Assembly (NCBI GenBank): GCA_041946755.1
Contig: JBHGBB010000059.1
Location: forward strand, 1-18,268
Direction: 5' to 3'
Length of the DNA stretch: 18,268 nt
DNA from: JBHGBB01 sp041946755
Lineage (GTDB): Bacteria; UBP4; UBA4092; JAOAEQ01
The translations under genes were made by a program, and so were the position numbers. Position 1 is the stretch's first letter. Each line of letters starts with the position of its first letter. The notes beneath the pieces were generated by a model that was not told where the DNA came from, made no database searches, and saw only the letters and a list, made by a program, of their open reading frames with translations. Of the stretch, positions 4,940 through 14,156 are shown piece after piece.

Positions 4940-7522
4940 TTAACCCAGGATGATGGTGATTTGATGCGATTCGCCTTTCGGGAATACCGGGATAAGATTC
5001 GATTTCTGGGGGTTACCATCAACCAAAACCTGTTTAACCCCATGGCAAACTTCATCCGGATTCTTAACGGTAATCTGGTAAATTGCTTCGCGGTATTTCC
5101 GGGTAATAGTATATTCTTTCCACTGTTTCGGGATGCAGGGATTAATCAATAGTCCTGTGTAAGTCGGTTTAACTCCTAGAATATGGTCGAGACCATCGCG
5201 CAGCATCCAAGCCGCAGTTCCGGTTAACCAGGAATGGGATGCCTGCCCGAAAGTCGGATGTTCCGGGCTGGTAACATATTCCGCATATACATAGGGTTCG
5301 ACTTCATAAATATCTTCATCAGCAGGATCATAATCGATTGTGGATTGGATCCCTGCCTCCGCAGGAATGACCTCATTCCCGCGAAGGCGGATTGATGATT
5401 GCGGGAATAATGGTTTAACTTTAACTTTAATTTTCTTTGATTGCTGGAATGCCGGGGGCAACGCTTTTTTATAATATTCATAAGCCAAATCTCCCCGACC
5501 GAGCAGACATTCAGCATAGATTACCCAGGTTACCGGATGGTTGAACACCGCCCCATTCTCTTTCTTGCCCGGAACACAGCGGGTTGCTAATCCGATACGC
5601 GGATTGACTTCGGTAAATGCCGGCGCAACTAATTGCGGGCCTTTTGGGGTATCGAGATGTTTCTTAACCGCATCCATCGCTTGAATCGCTCGCTCTTTCG
5701 ATGCCACTCCGCTGAGTACCGACCAGGATTGGGTATTAATAAATATTTTCCCCTCTTTACAATTCTTCGAGCCGATAATTTCCCCCGCATCATTGGTGCC
5801 CCGAATATACCAGTTCCCATCCCAGCAGAAATTATTGATCGTGTCCGCTAGTTTAGTATATGCTTTTTCATATTTCGTAATTAGCGATTTCAAAGTTGGT
5901 CGCTTGATATCAAGCGAAACATGTTTTCCCCCTACCAAAACATTTAATAATCCGATAGTTTCCTTAATCGCGAGTGCCAAACACATCGCTACCCAAACAC
6001 TTTCTCCTTTACCTTCACGACCGAGATAATCGAGGGTATCATTCCAATCCCCCGGCCCGAATTTCGGTAATCCCCGTTTCGTGGTATCGCTTAAAACAAA
6101 ATCGATATTATTGAGTAGATGCTGGAGAATCGTTCCTTCGCCGCCATCAAGATATTCCACCGATTGGTCGAGAATCGCAAAATCTCCGGTCTCTTTCAGA
6201 TAATTGGTTACCGCGAGTGGGAACCATAACGGAGTATCAGAATGGCCGGTACGTTCTCCGCCACCAGTGATTGGGAAATAGCAATGCATCACCGACCCAT
6301 TTTTAAACTGGTTCTGAGCCATTTCGAGAATCCGCTGTTTCACCGCATCCGGTTCCACCATCACCGGCCCCATTGCATCCTGGCAGGCATCGCGATACCC
6401 GCGACCGAACAATAATCCACCATGATAATAAGATGCGTTTCGTGAGAATAGAAATGTGGTTTTATTCTGATATTGATTCCAGATATTCAGCGCTCGGTTC
6501 ATTTCCGGATCCGGGGTGTTAACGTTTGCATGACTAAGATAAAAATACCATTGCCGGCGTAAGGTTTCAAATGCTTGGTCGACTTTCTGCAGATTGCTAT
6601 ATTTCCGAATTAAGGGCTTGGCTAATTTCCGGGCGGGAAGTATCGGAGTCCGTAATCCCCGGTCTTCCGGTTTATCGACGATACCTAATAAGATCGTAAA
6701 CGCAATCGTTTCCCGTGGAACAAGTGTAATCTTATTCTGTAACGCCGCTACTGCATCACCGGCAGTAATCATGGTATTCGAGCATTCCCCTTGTTCCACC
6801 GCAATCGGATTCGATTCACTGCGCCATTTCCCGATAAACTTGTTCTTATTCCCTTCAAAACTGGTTACCGGAAGGCTGCTGGAGAAATAGACCCATTTAT
6901 TCCAGGCCTGGTTCGCCTGTTTAACCGTCGGTCCGGAATAGGTTACCCAATATCGTTTCGTAGCATAAATCGCATGATCTTCTTGAACAAACCGGACATC
7001 ATTAAAATGCTGGTCATTCGGCTGGTTGATGAGATCGACTAACGCATGCCCTAAACATAATTCGACAAACGAAAAGATACTTAAGTGCTTTTTCTTTTTC
7101 CCTTGGTTAGTCAATCGGATGCGCCATACTTCGAGTTCATCGTCTGGTGGAACGAAATAACAGATATCCGACCTAATCCCGGCATATTCTTGTTCGATAA
7201 TGGTATATCCCAACCCATGCCGGCATTGATAAAACGCCGGGGATTTCCCTACCGGCTGGTATGATAGCGACCAATATTCGCCGGTATCGGTATCCCGCAG
7301 ATAAACATATTTCCCCGGCCGGTCCCAAGGCAGGCCATTATACCGCCATCGGGTAATCCGGCTGTCTTTCGGAGAAATATAGAAACTATATCCGCCGCCG
7401 ACATGCGTGATTAATGAATGATAGGTTTGATTGGTTAAATAGTTTACCCATGGTGCCGGAGTATCCGGCCGGGTGATAATGAACTCTTTTCCATCAGGTG
7501 AAAAATGACCATACTTGCTCAT
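4940..7522 (-). CDS. GH94 glycoside phosphorylase (cellobiose/chitobiose phosphorylase family)
   Basis: The product cleaves a beta-linked disaccharide with inorganic phosphate to give an alpha-sugar-1-phosphate, in the cytoplasm (no signal peptide). I start at the ATG at 7522 because MSKYGHFSPDGKEFIITRPDTPAPWVNYL is the usual N-terminus of the family; the frame open to 7564 lies in repeat sequence. An N-terminal beta-sandwich (about 1-270), linker helices and an (alpha/alpha)6 barrel follow. GDWND at 491-495 is the family's catalytic Asp motif, and RDACQD, GGERTGHSDTPLW and EPYVYAEY are also typical. Substrate specificity is not decided by what I can see; cellobiose, N,N'-diacetylchitobiose, laminaribiose or cellobionate are options. 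Around residues 704-726 a palindromic repeat is translated in frame (VIPAEAGIQ). A phosphohexomutase gene lies upstream, which would convert the sugar-1-phosphate product. No Shine-Dalgarno is visible. Confidence 0.9.
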   Translation of the reverse strand: MSKYGHFSPDGKEFIITRPDTPAPWVNYLTNQTYHSLITHVGGGYSFYISPKDSRITRWRYNGLPWDRPGKYVYLRDTDTGEYWSLSYQPVGKSPAFYQCRHGLGYTIIEQEYAGIRSDICYFVPPDDELEVWRIRLTNQGKKKKHLSIFSFVELCLGHALVDLINQPNDQHFNDVRFVQEDHAIYATKRYWVTYSGPTVKQANQAWNKWVYFSSSLPVTSFEGNKNKFIGKWRSESNPIAVEQGECSNTMITAGDAVAALQNKITLVPRETIAFTILLGIVDKPEDRGLRTPILPARKLAKPLIRKYSNLQKVDQAFETLRRQWYFYLSHANVNTPDPEMNRALNIWNQYQNKTTFLFSRNASYYHGGLLFGRGYRDACQDAMGPVMVEPDAVKQRILEMAQNQFKNGSVMHCYFPITGGGERTGHSDTPLWFPLAVTNYLKETGDFAILDQSVEYLDGGEGTILQHLLNNIDFVLSDTTKRGLPKFGPGDWNDTLDYLGREGKGESVWVAMCLALAIKETIGLLNVLVGGKHVSLDIKRPTLKSLITKYEKAYTKLADTINNFCWDGNWYIRGTNDAGEIIGSKNCKEGKIFINTQSWSVLSGVASKERAIQAMDAVKKHLDTPKGPQLVAPAFTEVNPRIGLATRCVPGKKENGAVFNHPVTWVIYAECLLGRGDLAYEYYKKALPPAFQQSKKIKVKVKPLFPQSSIRLRGNEVIPAEAGIQSTIDYDPADEDIYEVEPYVYAEYVTSPEHPTFGQASHSWLTGTAAWMLRDGLDHILGVKPTYTGLLINPCIPKQWKEYTITRKYREAIYQITVKNPDEVCHGVKQVLVDGNPQKSNLIPVFPKGESHQITIILG
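5346..5408. repeat. Palindromic interspersed repeat translated in frame inside the GH94 gene
   Basis: Two linked hairpins occur: CCTGC/GCAGG at 5352-5365 with a 4-base loop, and ATTCCCGC/GCGGGAAT at 5375-5382 and 5401-5408. The first half is the common GTCATTCC(C/T)GCG..GGCGGG-type interspersed repeat, which translates as VIP-A-EAGIQ on this strand. It lies between a Lys-rich segment and the conserved EPYVYAEY of the enzyme and keeps the frame open. Confidence 0.8.
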
Positions 7523-7530
7523 AGAAAAAC

Positions 7531-7664
7531 AAATCCCAAATCCCAAATCTAAAGTTCCAATCAAATCCTAATACCTAAATTCCAAAATCAAATTTGACAT
7601 TTGATATTAAGTCATTTGATATTTATTGGAACTTTGAATTTTGAACTTAAAGAACTACCTCCAT
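7531..7664. repeat. AT-rich hairpin repeat between the phosphohexomutase and GH94 genes
   Basis: The element has direct AAATCCC words at 7531-7548 and an 11-bp perfect inverted repeat AAAGTTCCAAT (7551-7561) / ATTGGAACTTT (7625-7635). Inside there are two copies of an ATTTGATATT word. Its left edge lies within about 10 bases of the GH94 ATG, leaving no recognisable ribosome binding site. This word style is seen in interspersed repeats of many uncultured bacteria. Confidence 0.65.
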
Positions 7665-7675
7665 AATAAACTGAA

Positions 7676-9085
7676 CTATTTTATGCCACATATTACTCTG
7701 CCAGCATTCAGGATACTTACCGTTTTCTGCTCGGAATCGGACCCGACATATATCCGGACTACCGGCTCAGTATCCGACGCCCGAATCAACATCCAACTGC
7801 CATCAACGAAATAGAATTTTACTCCATCATAACTGCTTAATTTATCTACCGCAATATCGGCGATTTTATCCGGCGGCTCCGATTTCAGCCGATTGATCAA
7901 TCCTAATCTGATTTCGTCCGGACAATGCGAATCGATGCGGTCATACACTAGTTTACCGAACCGGGATTCTAAATCAGCTACCAGCTCGCTCGGTTTCTTG
8001 CCGGTAGTTACCAGACATTCTAACATCAATAAACCGAGCAAGAGCCCATCGCGTTCCGGGATATGATTCTTAATCCCGATCCCGCCACTCTCTTCACCGC
8101 CGATTAAGATATCCTGCTGAATCATCAGGTCGGCGACATTCTTAAATCCGACCGGTACTTCGGTAACTTTCGCGCCATACTCTGCCGCGAGTTTATCAAT
8201 CATCGATGCTGTCGATAAGGTTCGAACTACATCCCCAGACCAATTCCGGGTCTTTTTTAAATGCTCGAATAATATCGGAATAAGATGATGCGGAGTAACG
8301 AACCGGCCTTGTTCATCAACTACTCCGATCCGGTCACTATCTCCATCGGTAGCTAACCCGATTACCGCACCGCATTTCGGGACTTCATCCATCAACATCC
8401 CCAAATTTTTGGGTATCGGTTCCGGTAGGATACCGCCAAACAACGCATCCCGGTCCCCGCGAATGGTTTTAACGCGTATCTTCCCATCCGATAATATCTG
8501 TTCCAAATAATATTTACCAACTCCATAGAGAGAATCGGCTACGACCTTAATCGGATACGATTTAATCGCATCCAGATTCACAAACGACCGCAGTTGCGCT
8601 AGATAAGGAGCAACCAAATCGAGTTTCTGGATATTCTTCTGGAATAAAATTTGCTCCCGTTTCGGTGGCGTTTGATAGAGATGCTTCTCGATTGCCGAAG
8701 TAATCTCTTTGGTTGCCGAGCCGCCATACGGCGCTTTAAACTTTATTCCGTTATATATCGGTGGATTATGCGATGCGGTAATCATAATCCCACCACCGGT
8801 TTGCCGCTGTTTAGCGGCAAATGATAATGCCGGGGTCGGCAACGCGGTATCGCTTAAATATACCGGGATATTGTTACTCGCGACAATTTCTGCTACTCGG
8901 AGCGCATAATTCTCGGAATGGAATCGATAATCATACCCGACCACTATCCCGCGCTCAGCAGTTTTCGTTTCAATCAGATAATCCGCCATCGTTTGTGCGA
9001 TGATTTCTACATTGGCGAACGTAAACTCATCGGAAATAACCGCCCGCCATCCATCAGTACCAAACCGTATTTTTGTTTTACCCAC
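7676..9085 (-). CDS. Alpha-D-phosphohexomutase (phosphoglucomutase/phosphomannomutase)
   Basis: This 469-residue cytoplasmic enzyme interconverts hexose-1-phosphate and hexose-6-phosphate. All four active-site regions are present: the catalytic phosphoserine loop TASHNP (103-108, Ser105), the metal loop DGDSDR (247-252), the sugar-specificity loop GGEESGG (329-335) and the phosphate-binding loop RASDTEP (435-441). GEES in the sugar loop is the form usual in glucose/mannose enzymes rather than phosphoglucosamine mutase. The start is GTG at 9085, supported by a strong GGAGGT 7-8 bases upstream. The length is normal for the family. It sits between a secreted glycosidase-like gene and a GH94 phosphorylase, so the natural role is moving the phosphorolysis product into glycolysis as glucose-6-phosphate. 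Confidence 0.93.
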   Translation of the reverse strand: MGKTKIRFGTDGWRAVISDEFTFANVEIIAQTMADYLIETKTAERGIVVGYDYRFHSENYALRVAEIVASNNIPVYLSDTALPTPALSFAAKQRQTGGGIMITASHNPPIYNGIKFKAPYGGSATKEITSAIEKHLYQTPPKREQILFQKNIQKLDLVAPYLAQLRSFVNLDAIKSYPIKVVADSLYGVGKYYLEQILSDGKIRVKTIRGDRDALFGGILPEPIPKNLGMLMDEVPKCGAVIGLATDGDSDRIGVVDEQGRFVTPHHLIPILFEHLKKTRNWSGDVVRTLSTASMIDKLAAEYGAKVTEVPVGFKNVADLMIQQDILIGGEESGGIGIKNHIPERDGLLLGLLMLECLVTTGKKPSELVADLESRFGKLVYDRIDSHCPDEIRLGLINRLKSEPPDKIADIAVDKLSSYDGVKFYFVDGSWMLIRASDTEPVVRIYVGSDSEQKTVSILNAGRVICGIK

Positions 9086-9133
9086 TAAATATTACCTCCA
9101 ATAATAAATTCAATAACTTAACCGTATCGATTG

Positions 9134-11869
9134 CTATTTAGCGATACCGGTCAATTCCAGATATTTCGCGAACCCGGGATAGATAAAGGTTCTATCCGAT
9201 TTTTCCGGGTCATCCGATTCGATACCATCCCGATACCGAACCAACCGCAATTTATCTGCATGCGAATTTAAAGTAACTCGCGTATTCGGAGTATCGCAAT
9301 AGAAATAATATTGGTCTTTTTCGAAATCGCAAAGCAATTCCCAGGTACCATTAATCAAATAAACATCGATTAATCGTATTCCATTAAGGGTAACTTCAGT
9401 TGCCGAATTCGACCATTTACCCCAAGTTTGTATCGGGCTACAACCGGCAGCAGAAAGCAGATATTTCCCAGCCATTTCAGCACTCGATGCCGGTTCTAAT
9501 TTCTGCCCGCGATTCTCAGCAATAGTAACCATTTTAACTAACACTTTTTTTGCAGTCGCAATCGGCTGATTATCCAGCGAAGTAGCGATAATCACACCAA
9601 AAGGAGATTGTGAACTTACCTCTAATTTACCGGTTTTATAGAGCTGACCGGGATTAAAACTCCCTTGAATAACCTGAGTCTTGTCGGTATCGATCAGCAA
9701 TCTACCTTCTTTCGTATCCCGGGTTAATTCTTTGGTATCGGAAGGATAGATACCGGATTCCAGGGTTTTATGCGTTATCGGGATATTATACCATCGTTGA
9801 ATCAGGTCGACAGCAAACCGTTGGATACCCTCCGGGTTCGATTCTGCAAGAATCAGATTGTCTCGTCTGGGGTCATAGAACCCATACGCGATTTTCCGAT
9901 TCTTATCGAGCCCCATCGGCTGATATCCGGCTAACGAACCTTCATCAGCATCAAATCCGAATTTGGTATCCATCTTGGTAGCGATCAGCGTCTCATATCC
10001 AATCCCGGAAAAAATGAATTCCATCGGAGAAATTGCCGTACGCGTTAATCGATATTTCGATTGCGCGGTTATGGTCCCTTCACCGCTGGCAGGTTTCGAT
10101 TGCATCGCAGTAGCAAACGGTGCGTTCGAATAGATAATACTATGGTTACCGATATATCGGGCATCCTGGCTCCTACCGGAAGTGATAATCAAATCCGGTT
10201 TCTCGTTATATTCCGGGTCGACATACCGATTTTGAAGGCGATATATCCACCCGAGTTTGTTAAGTGAACTGAGATAGTTGGCATAGGTATACATATCTTC
10301 TTTTGAATACCCGATTTCAACCAGTTTTTCAGCAGATTTAACGTCATGCTGCAAAAACATTTTTCCGGCGATAGCGAGTAATCCCCATCGGGTCGGGTCA
10401 GCTTGAATGCCTGCAGAGGTTAATTTATCCAGGTCGCTGGTACAATAATAAGCGGAATTAAGCTGGGCATCGATATCCTGTAAACAACCATACGCTGCTG
10501 ATTCCAGCATACCAGCCGCCCGGTAGGTATTGGGCCAGGAGATAGAACAATCGCTGATGACCACCGGTTTCCCAGCAAACTTAATTCGGGTTAATTGCGA
10601 GATAAAACTCGAATCATCGGTATCTCTTAGATAGTTCTTATTATCGGTATATATCGCTTTCCCCGGCTCGCTCCGAAGATTGTCGAAGGTTACCGGTTCG
10701 GCGATGAAATCCAACTCTTGAGTTACTGTCCAAATATCAGGAACAATCTCTCCATTAACCACTGCGGAAATCGGGATTTTAATTCCCTTTTGCCGCAAAA
10801 AATCACGCATACTGGCAAAATACTGCCGTTGGATATCAACCGCAAATCGAACAGCATCAGACTGGCGTGCCGGGAATTTAAGTAGATCGGTATAATTCGC
10901 ATCCATCACTTCGGAATAACTATCAAGGTCCATTTTCGGAAGTAGTACCGACCCATCTTCTGGCATCTCTTTCGATCCCAACGCGGTTTTTGATTTGGTA
11001 TTCGTCCAGGCAGAACGCAGCGTGAAAGAACTGCCATACTTCTTCTGCAGCCATAAATTCCATTTCTGCTGGAATTCGGTTCGATACGGCTCGACCATCT
11101 CCGGCCATTTTTCCGGGTCTGAAAACAATCCATTTTCATCATTTAAATTCAGCATGACTACTGCCGGATCTTGTGCAATCGATACGTTGGTATAGGGATT
11201 GATATTCGAGCATAACAGTTTTTCTGCATAGAGCTTTTGCAATTCAATCAATCGGGAATTAAAATAGACATAGGGTTTGGCGCCTTGTCCTAACCAAGCG
11301 GCGTTGGTTACCCCATCACCATCTTTAAACATCCGATATGTGCAGAGGTCCAGATAGATATATATCCCGCGCTGTTTAAGTTTATAAATCCAATAGTTTA
11401 CCCGGTCCCGATAATCCCGGTCTAGATACCGAGTCGTAGTACTATTCGGATAAGATTCATCGAAAATCGATCGCTGGATACCGCTACCGGTATCAGCAAA
11501 CCGTTTATCTAATGCTTGGAGTCGAACTAAATTTACTCCAGCACGTGCCAGGGTATCAACAATAGTATCAATCCGATCATGCGGGATATCGATATGCCGG
11601 TCAGGAATCGTTACTCCCCAGAAACGGCCGCGGGTACCATCAGTAAAATAGAAATGGCCATCCATCCGAACGGTAAGAAATCCATGTTTCCCGGCAGGTG
11701 CATCCAGCAGATAACTGAAGTCCTGTAAAGAAGAGTTCGGGAAAAAGTCGAACGCCGGGTTAAGAGTTCGGATATTCAACGGCTCTTTTATTTCCGCAAA
11801 TATAGGAACCGTATAAATAATAACGCTAATCGTTAAAATGGTTAGGATAGGAACTAGTTTCATTTTCAT
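9134..11869 (-). CDS. Secreted TIM-barrel glycoside hydrolase-like protein (clan A/GH5-like)
   Basis: The 911-residue product has a signal peptide (MKMKLVPIL, hydrophobic core, likely cleavage after VPIFA, residue 25). Then comes a beta strand region with GRFWGVTIP (81-89), followed by DRIDTIVDTLARAGVNLVRLQALD, a typical first barrel element of clan-A glycosidases. NLNDENGLF (E245) sits where the acid/base Glu after strand 4 is expected. The likely nucleophile strand reads VVISDCSISWPNTYRA with Asp (D440) where related proteins, as I remember them, have Glu. The C-terminal 300 residues look like beta-sandwich domains. The start is supported by GAGG 8 bases upstream. It probably acts outside the cytoplasm on a plant or microbial polysaccharide, feeding oligosaccharides to the GH94 phosphorylase encoded downstream. 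Activity is uncertain because of the Asp. Confidence 0.7.
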   Translation of the reverse strand: MKMKLVPILTILTISVIIYTVPIFAEIKEPLNIRTLNPAFDFFPNSSLQDFSYLLDAPAGKHGFLTVRMDGHFYFTDGTRGRFWGVTIPDRHIDIPHDRIDTIVDTLARAGVNLVRLQALDKRFADTGSGIQRSIFDESYPNSTTTRYLDRDYRDRVNYWIYKLKQRGIYIYLDLCTYRMFKDGDGVTNAAWLGQGAKPYVYFNSRLIELQKLYAEKLLCSNINPYTNVSIAQDPAVVMLNLNDENGLFSDPEKWPEMVEPYRTEFQQKWNLWLQKKYGSSFTLRSAWTNTKSKTALGSKEMPEDGSVLLPKMDLDSYSEVMDANYTDLLKFPARQSDAVRFAVDIQRQYFASMRDFLRQKGIKIPISAVVNGEIVPDIWTVTQELDFIAEPVTFDNLRSEPGKAIYTDNKNYLRDTDDSSFISQLTRIKFAGKPVVISDCSISWPNTYRAAGMLESAAYGCLQDIDAQLNSAYYCTSDLDKLTSAGIQADPTRWGLLAIAGKMFLQHDVKSAEKLVEIGYSKEDMYTYANYLSSLNKLGWIYRLQNRYVDPEYNEKPDLIITSGRSQDARYIGNHSIIYSNAPFATAMQSKPASGEGTITAQSKYRLTRTAISPMEFIFSGIGYETLIATKMDTKFGFDADEGSLAGYQPMGLDKNRKIAYGFYDPRRDNLILAESNPEGIQRFAVDLIQRWYNIPITHKTLESGIYPSDTKELTRDTKEGRLLIDTDKTQVIQGSFNPGQLYKTGKLEVSSQSPFGVIIATSLDNQPIATAKKVLVKMVTIAENRGQKLEPASSAEMAGKYLLSAAGCSPIQTWGKWSNSATEVTLNGIRLIDVYLINGTWELLCDFEKDQYYFYCDTPNTRVTLNSHADKLRLVRYRDGIESDDPEKSDRTFIYPGFAKYLELTGIAK

Positions 11870-11921
11870 GGTTTAATCCTCATAATCGATATATTTAAAA
11901 TGATTATAATTATAAACCAAT

Positions 11922-14075
11922 CTACCTCAAGTTGACTATGCATACTATCGGATCTTCCGGCGCCATATTTGCTAATTCCGCAGTCGCTAATGAAATAATC
12001 TGGGTAATATCCAATAGGCCGGTTAAATCCAATATCCGGCTGCCGTATAATATAAAAGTATCCGGTAATGTTCGACCAGCATCACCGTAACTCGTATGCT
12101 CTTCTAAAAACCTCTGAACCACGGTATTCAAATTCTGTTTTGGAGTTTCGACTGCGGCACCATTACTCATCTGCAATCGAATTACCCCTTCTTTATCCAT
12201 CACCCGCAATGGTGATAGTTTTTGCTGATATAATCCGAAAATCCGTTTCCGGGTTACCAAAGCGCTGAATACTTCTAAATATTGGGTGGCAGCAATCCGC
12301 GATACAACAGCAGTATCAACCTGGAGCGATTGCGCAGCCAATTTTTTTCGTTCAATTTCCGGTAATTGCCGCGCGGTTAAATCCCGCGTTCGCATTTCAG
12401 TAGTTCCGGTAGCTGTCGCTCGCAATATATTCTTCTGGGCATCGACTTCTACCTGTACCTCGATACTATCCGCAGCGGCACCCATGGTGAGAACCGCAGC
12501 TTCTACTTCTTTTCTAATTGCCAGGATATCATCGCTGGTCGGATTGATTACCGACCGTTCGATGGTATCTCTCACCATCGCTAACGCTACACCAATAGCG
12601 GAAATCACCGCCGCATTCTTTGCCAATTGGAACTGCATCAGCATCTTTTTTGCCGTATAAGGAACAATCGCTGCGGCACCGCCGCCACCGCCGATTAGTG
12701 AAACCAATTGTTTATCCAATTTATATTCTTGCAACAACCGGCCTACTACCCGGATACATTTCGCTGCCGATTTACTTAAAATATCTTCGGCTACCTGCGC
12801 TTCGTTTACTTTTAATTCTTTCGCTAGAACCGATATGACCCGCTTAATCGATTCCATATTTCCGGAAGCATAATCTCCTGGCGGAACATCCCCGGCGAAA
12901 TTCGCTGCACAGGTCGGAGTTAACGCTACCTTGGTACCATTCTTCCCTTCAAAATAAACATAATCCGATGGATCACCCGGTTTCGGTTGTAGATATTGTA
13001 ATGTTGCTTGCTCTAACGAATCTGGTTTACTGAATGCCGCATATCCTAATCCAGCGATATGCGCGCTCCGGGGACCGACATCTTCAATCTGATTATGTTT
13101 GACTCGACACATCGACCCACCGGCGATTCCGATAGTTCGCACATCAAGCGTGCGTAGATATACCCGATGTCCGCCAACTTCAGCGGTTTTAATCAGTGCC
13201 CGACCGTTTTGAATCGCTGAGATATCGGTGCTGGTACCACCGACTTCAAGAAAAATCCCGTCAGAGATTTTTGCATACATTAACGCTGCCGCTACCCCCG
13301 CAGCCGGGCCGGATAACATAGTTAGAATCGGCCGCTTCCGCATCTGGATGATATCCATCACTCCGCCGTCAGACCGCATAATCATCAAGGGAGCGGTAAT
13401 TCCCGATTTCCGGACACTCGATTCGGTCATATTTGCCGTTTCCATCATTTTCGGCAGCATACTGGCATTAATCACCGCAGTCCGGGTGCGGACTTTCAAA
13501 CCATATAATTGCGATATCTCGGAAGAAGCGGTTGCCGGAATCCCAAGTTCTGCCGCTAAGTCTAGTACCCGGGTTTCATTAGTCGTATCATCGACACTAA
13601 ACGCTTCTGCTGCAACGATTACCTTCGCACCGTCAGACAAAAGTTCCGTAATCAGCTTCTTGATTGATTCACTATCCGGCGCATTAGCGGTATCGAGAAA
13701 CCGATGATAGGTTTTCAAGAATCTACCGGGCGCGAGTTCGATATCACCCACCTGGGTTTCGGATTTAGCTCTTAATCTCTCGATTCCTTTCCCCATACCG
13801 AGAATACCGACTGGAGCGACATCGCCTTCTAACAATGCATTCGTTGCCTGGGTGGTACTATGCGCAATAAACGCTACTTCATCCGGCGCAATCCGGGATT
13901 CGGTTAATAACAGATGGAGGGAATCGATGATTCCTTTCGCGACTCCTTCTTCTGCGGTATGGGTAGTCGGTACTTTCGCCTGCCCGATAACCTCGAAAGT
14001 CGATGAATCGATTGCGACTGCATGAGTAAACGTTCCGCCGACATCAATACCAATTCTAATCCGCCGTTTGTCCAT
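11922..14075 (-). CDS. Hydantoinase/oxoprolinase A-like protein (HyuA family, ASKHA ATPase)
   Basis: The 717-residue protein has the order of HyuA proteins. The N-terminal hydantoinase A domain begins with the phosphate-1 loop GIDVGGTFT (9-17) and has HSTTQATNALLEG (72-84). The main domain has LSGPAAGVAAAL, the phosphate-2 motif GGTSTDIS (279-286) and a glycine-rich GGGGGAAA loop at about 455-462. A C-terminal part of about 200 residues is less typical. Family members open cyclic amides such as 5-oxoproline or hydantoins, or carboxylate acetone or acetophenone, using ATP. These usually need a HyuB subunit, which is absent here. The protein is cytoplasmic with unknown substrate. No Shine-Dalgarno is visible; a hairpin repeat begins 8 bases before the ATG. 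Its place between envelope and carbohydrate genes gives no clear pathway. Confidence 0.85.
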   Translation of the reverse strand: MDKRRIRIGIDVGGTFTHAVAIDSSTFEVIGQAKVPTTHTAEEGVAKGIIDSLHLLLTESRIAPDEVAFIAHSTTQATNALLEGDVAPVGILGMGKGIERLRAKSETQVGDIELAPGRFLKTYHRFLDTANAPDSESIKKLITELLSDGAKVIVAAEAFSVDDTTNETRVLDLAAELGIPATASSEISQLYGLKVRTRTAVINASMLPKMMETANMTESSVRKSGITAPLMIMRSDGGVMDIIQMRKRPILTMLSGPAAGVAAALMYAKISDGIFLEVGGTSTDISAIQNGRALIKTAEVGGHRVYLRTLDVRTIGIAGGSMCRVKHNQIEDVGPRSAHIAGLGYAAFSKPDSLEQATLQYLQPKPGDPSDYVYFEGKNGTKVALTPTCAANFAGDVPPGDYASGNMESIKRVISVLAKELKVNEAQVAEDILSKSAAKCIRVVGRLLQEYKLDKQLVSLIGGGGGAAAIVPYTAKKMLMQFQLAKNAAVISAIGVALAMVRDTIERSVINPTSDDILAIRKEVEAAVLTMGAAADSIEVQVEVDAQKNILRATATGTTEMRTRDLTARQLPEIERKKLAAQSLQVDTAVVSRIAATQYLEVFSALVTRKRIFGLYQQKLSPLRVMDKEGVIRLQMSNGAAVETPKQNLNTVVQRFLEEHTSYGDAGRTLPDTFILYGSRILDLTGLLDITQIISLATAELANMAPEDPIVCIVNLR

Positions 14076-14083
14076 AATAAATA

Positions 14084-14143
14084 GTAGACAGTAGTCAGTA
14101 GTAAGTAGTAAGGTTATTAATCTATATATTATCTGCTGTCTAC
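14084..14143. repeat. Short inverted repeat upstream of the HyuA-like gene
   Basis: GTAGACAGTAG (14084-14094) pairs with CTGCTGTCTAC (14133-14143) with one mismatch; repeated AGTAGT words follow the first arm. It begins 8 bases upstream of the HyuA-like ATG. Confidence 0.6.
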
Positions 14144-14156
14144 GATAAAACCTTTT

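Noticed and set aside
5340..5415. Frameshift or intein in the GH94 gene
   Set aside because: The frame is continuous and the inserted stretch is a short palindromic repeat without any intein motif.
7523..7564. Longer GH94 start at TTG 7564
   Set aside because: The added residues are translated repeat sequence; family N-termini begin at the M-x-KYG motif encoded at 7522.
12286..13707. Long plus-strand open frames (124 and 159 codons) opposite the HyuA-like gene
   Set aside because: Codon-biased shadows of a clearly recognised gene; their products are low in recognisable structure and have no start signals.
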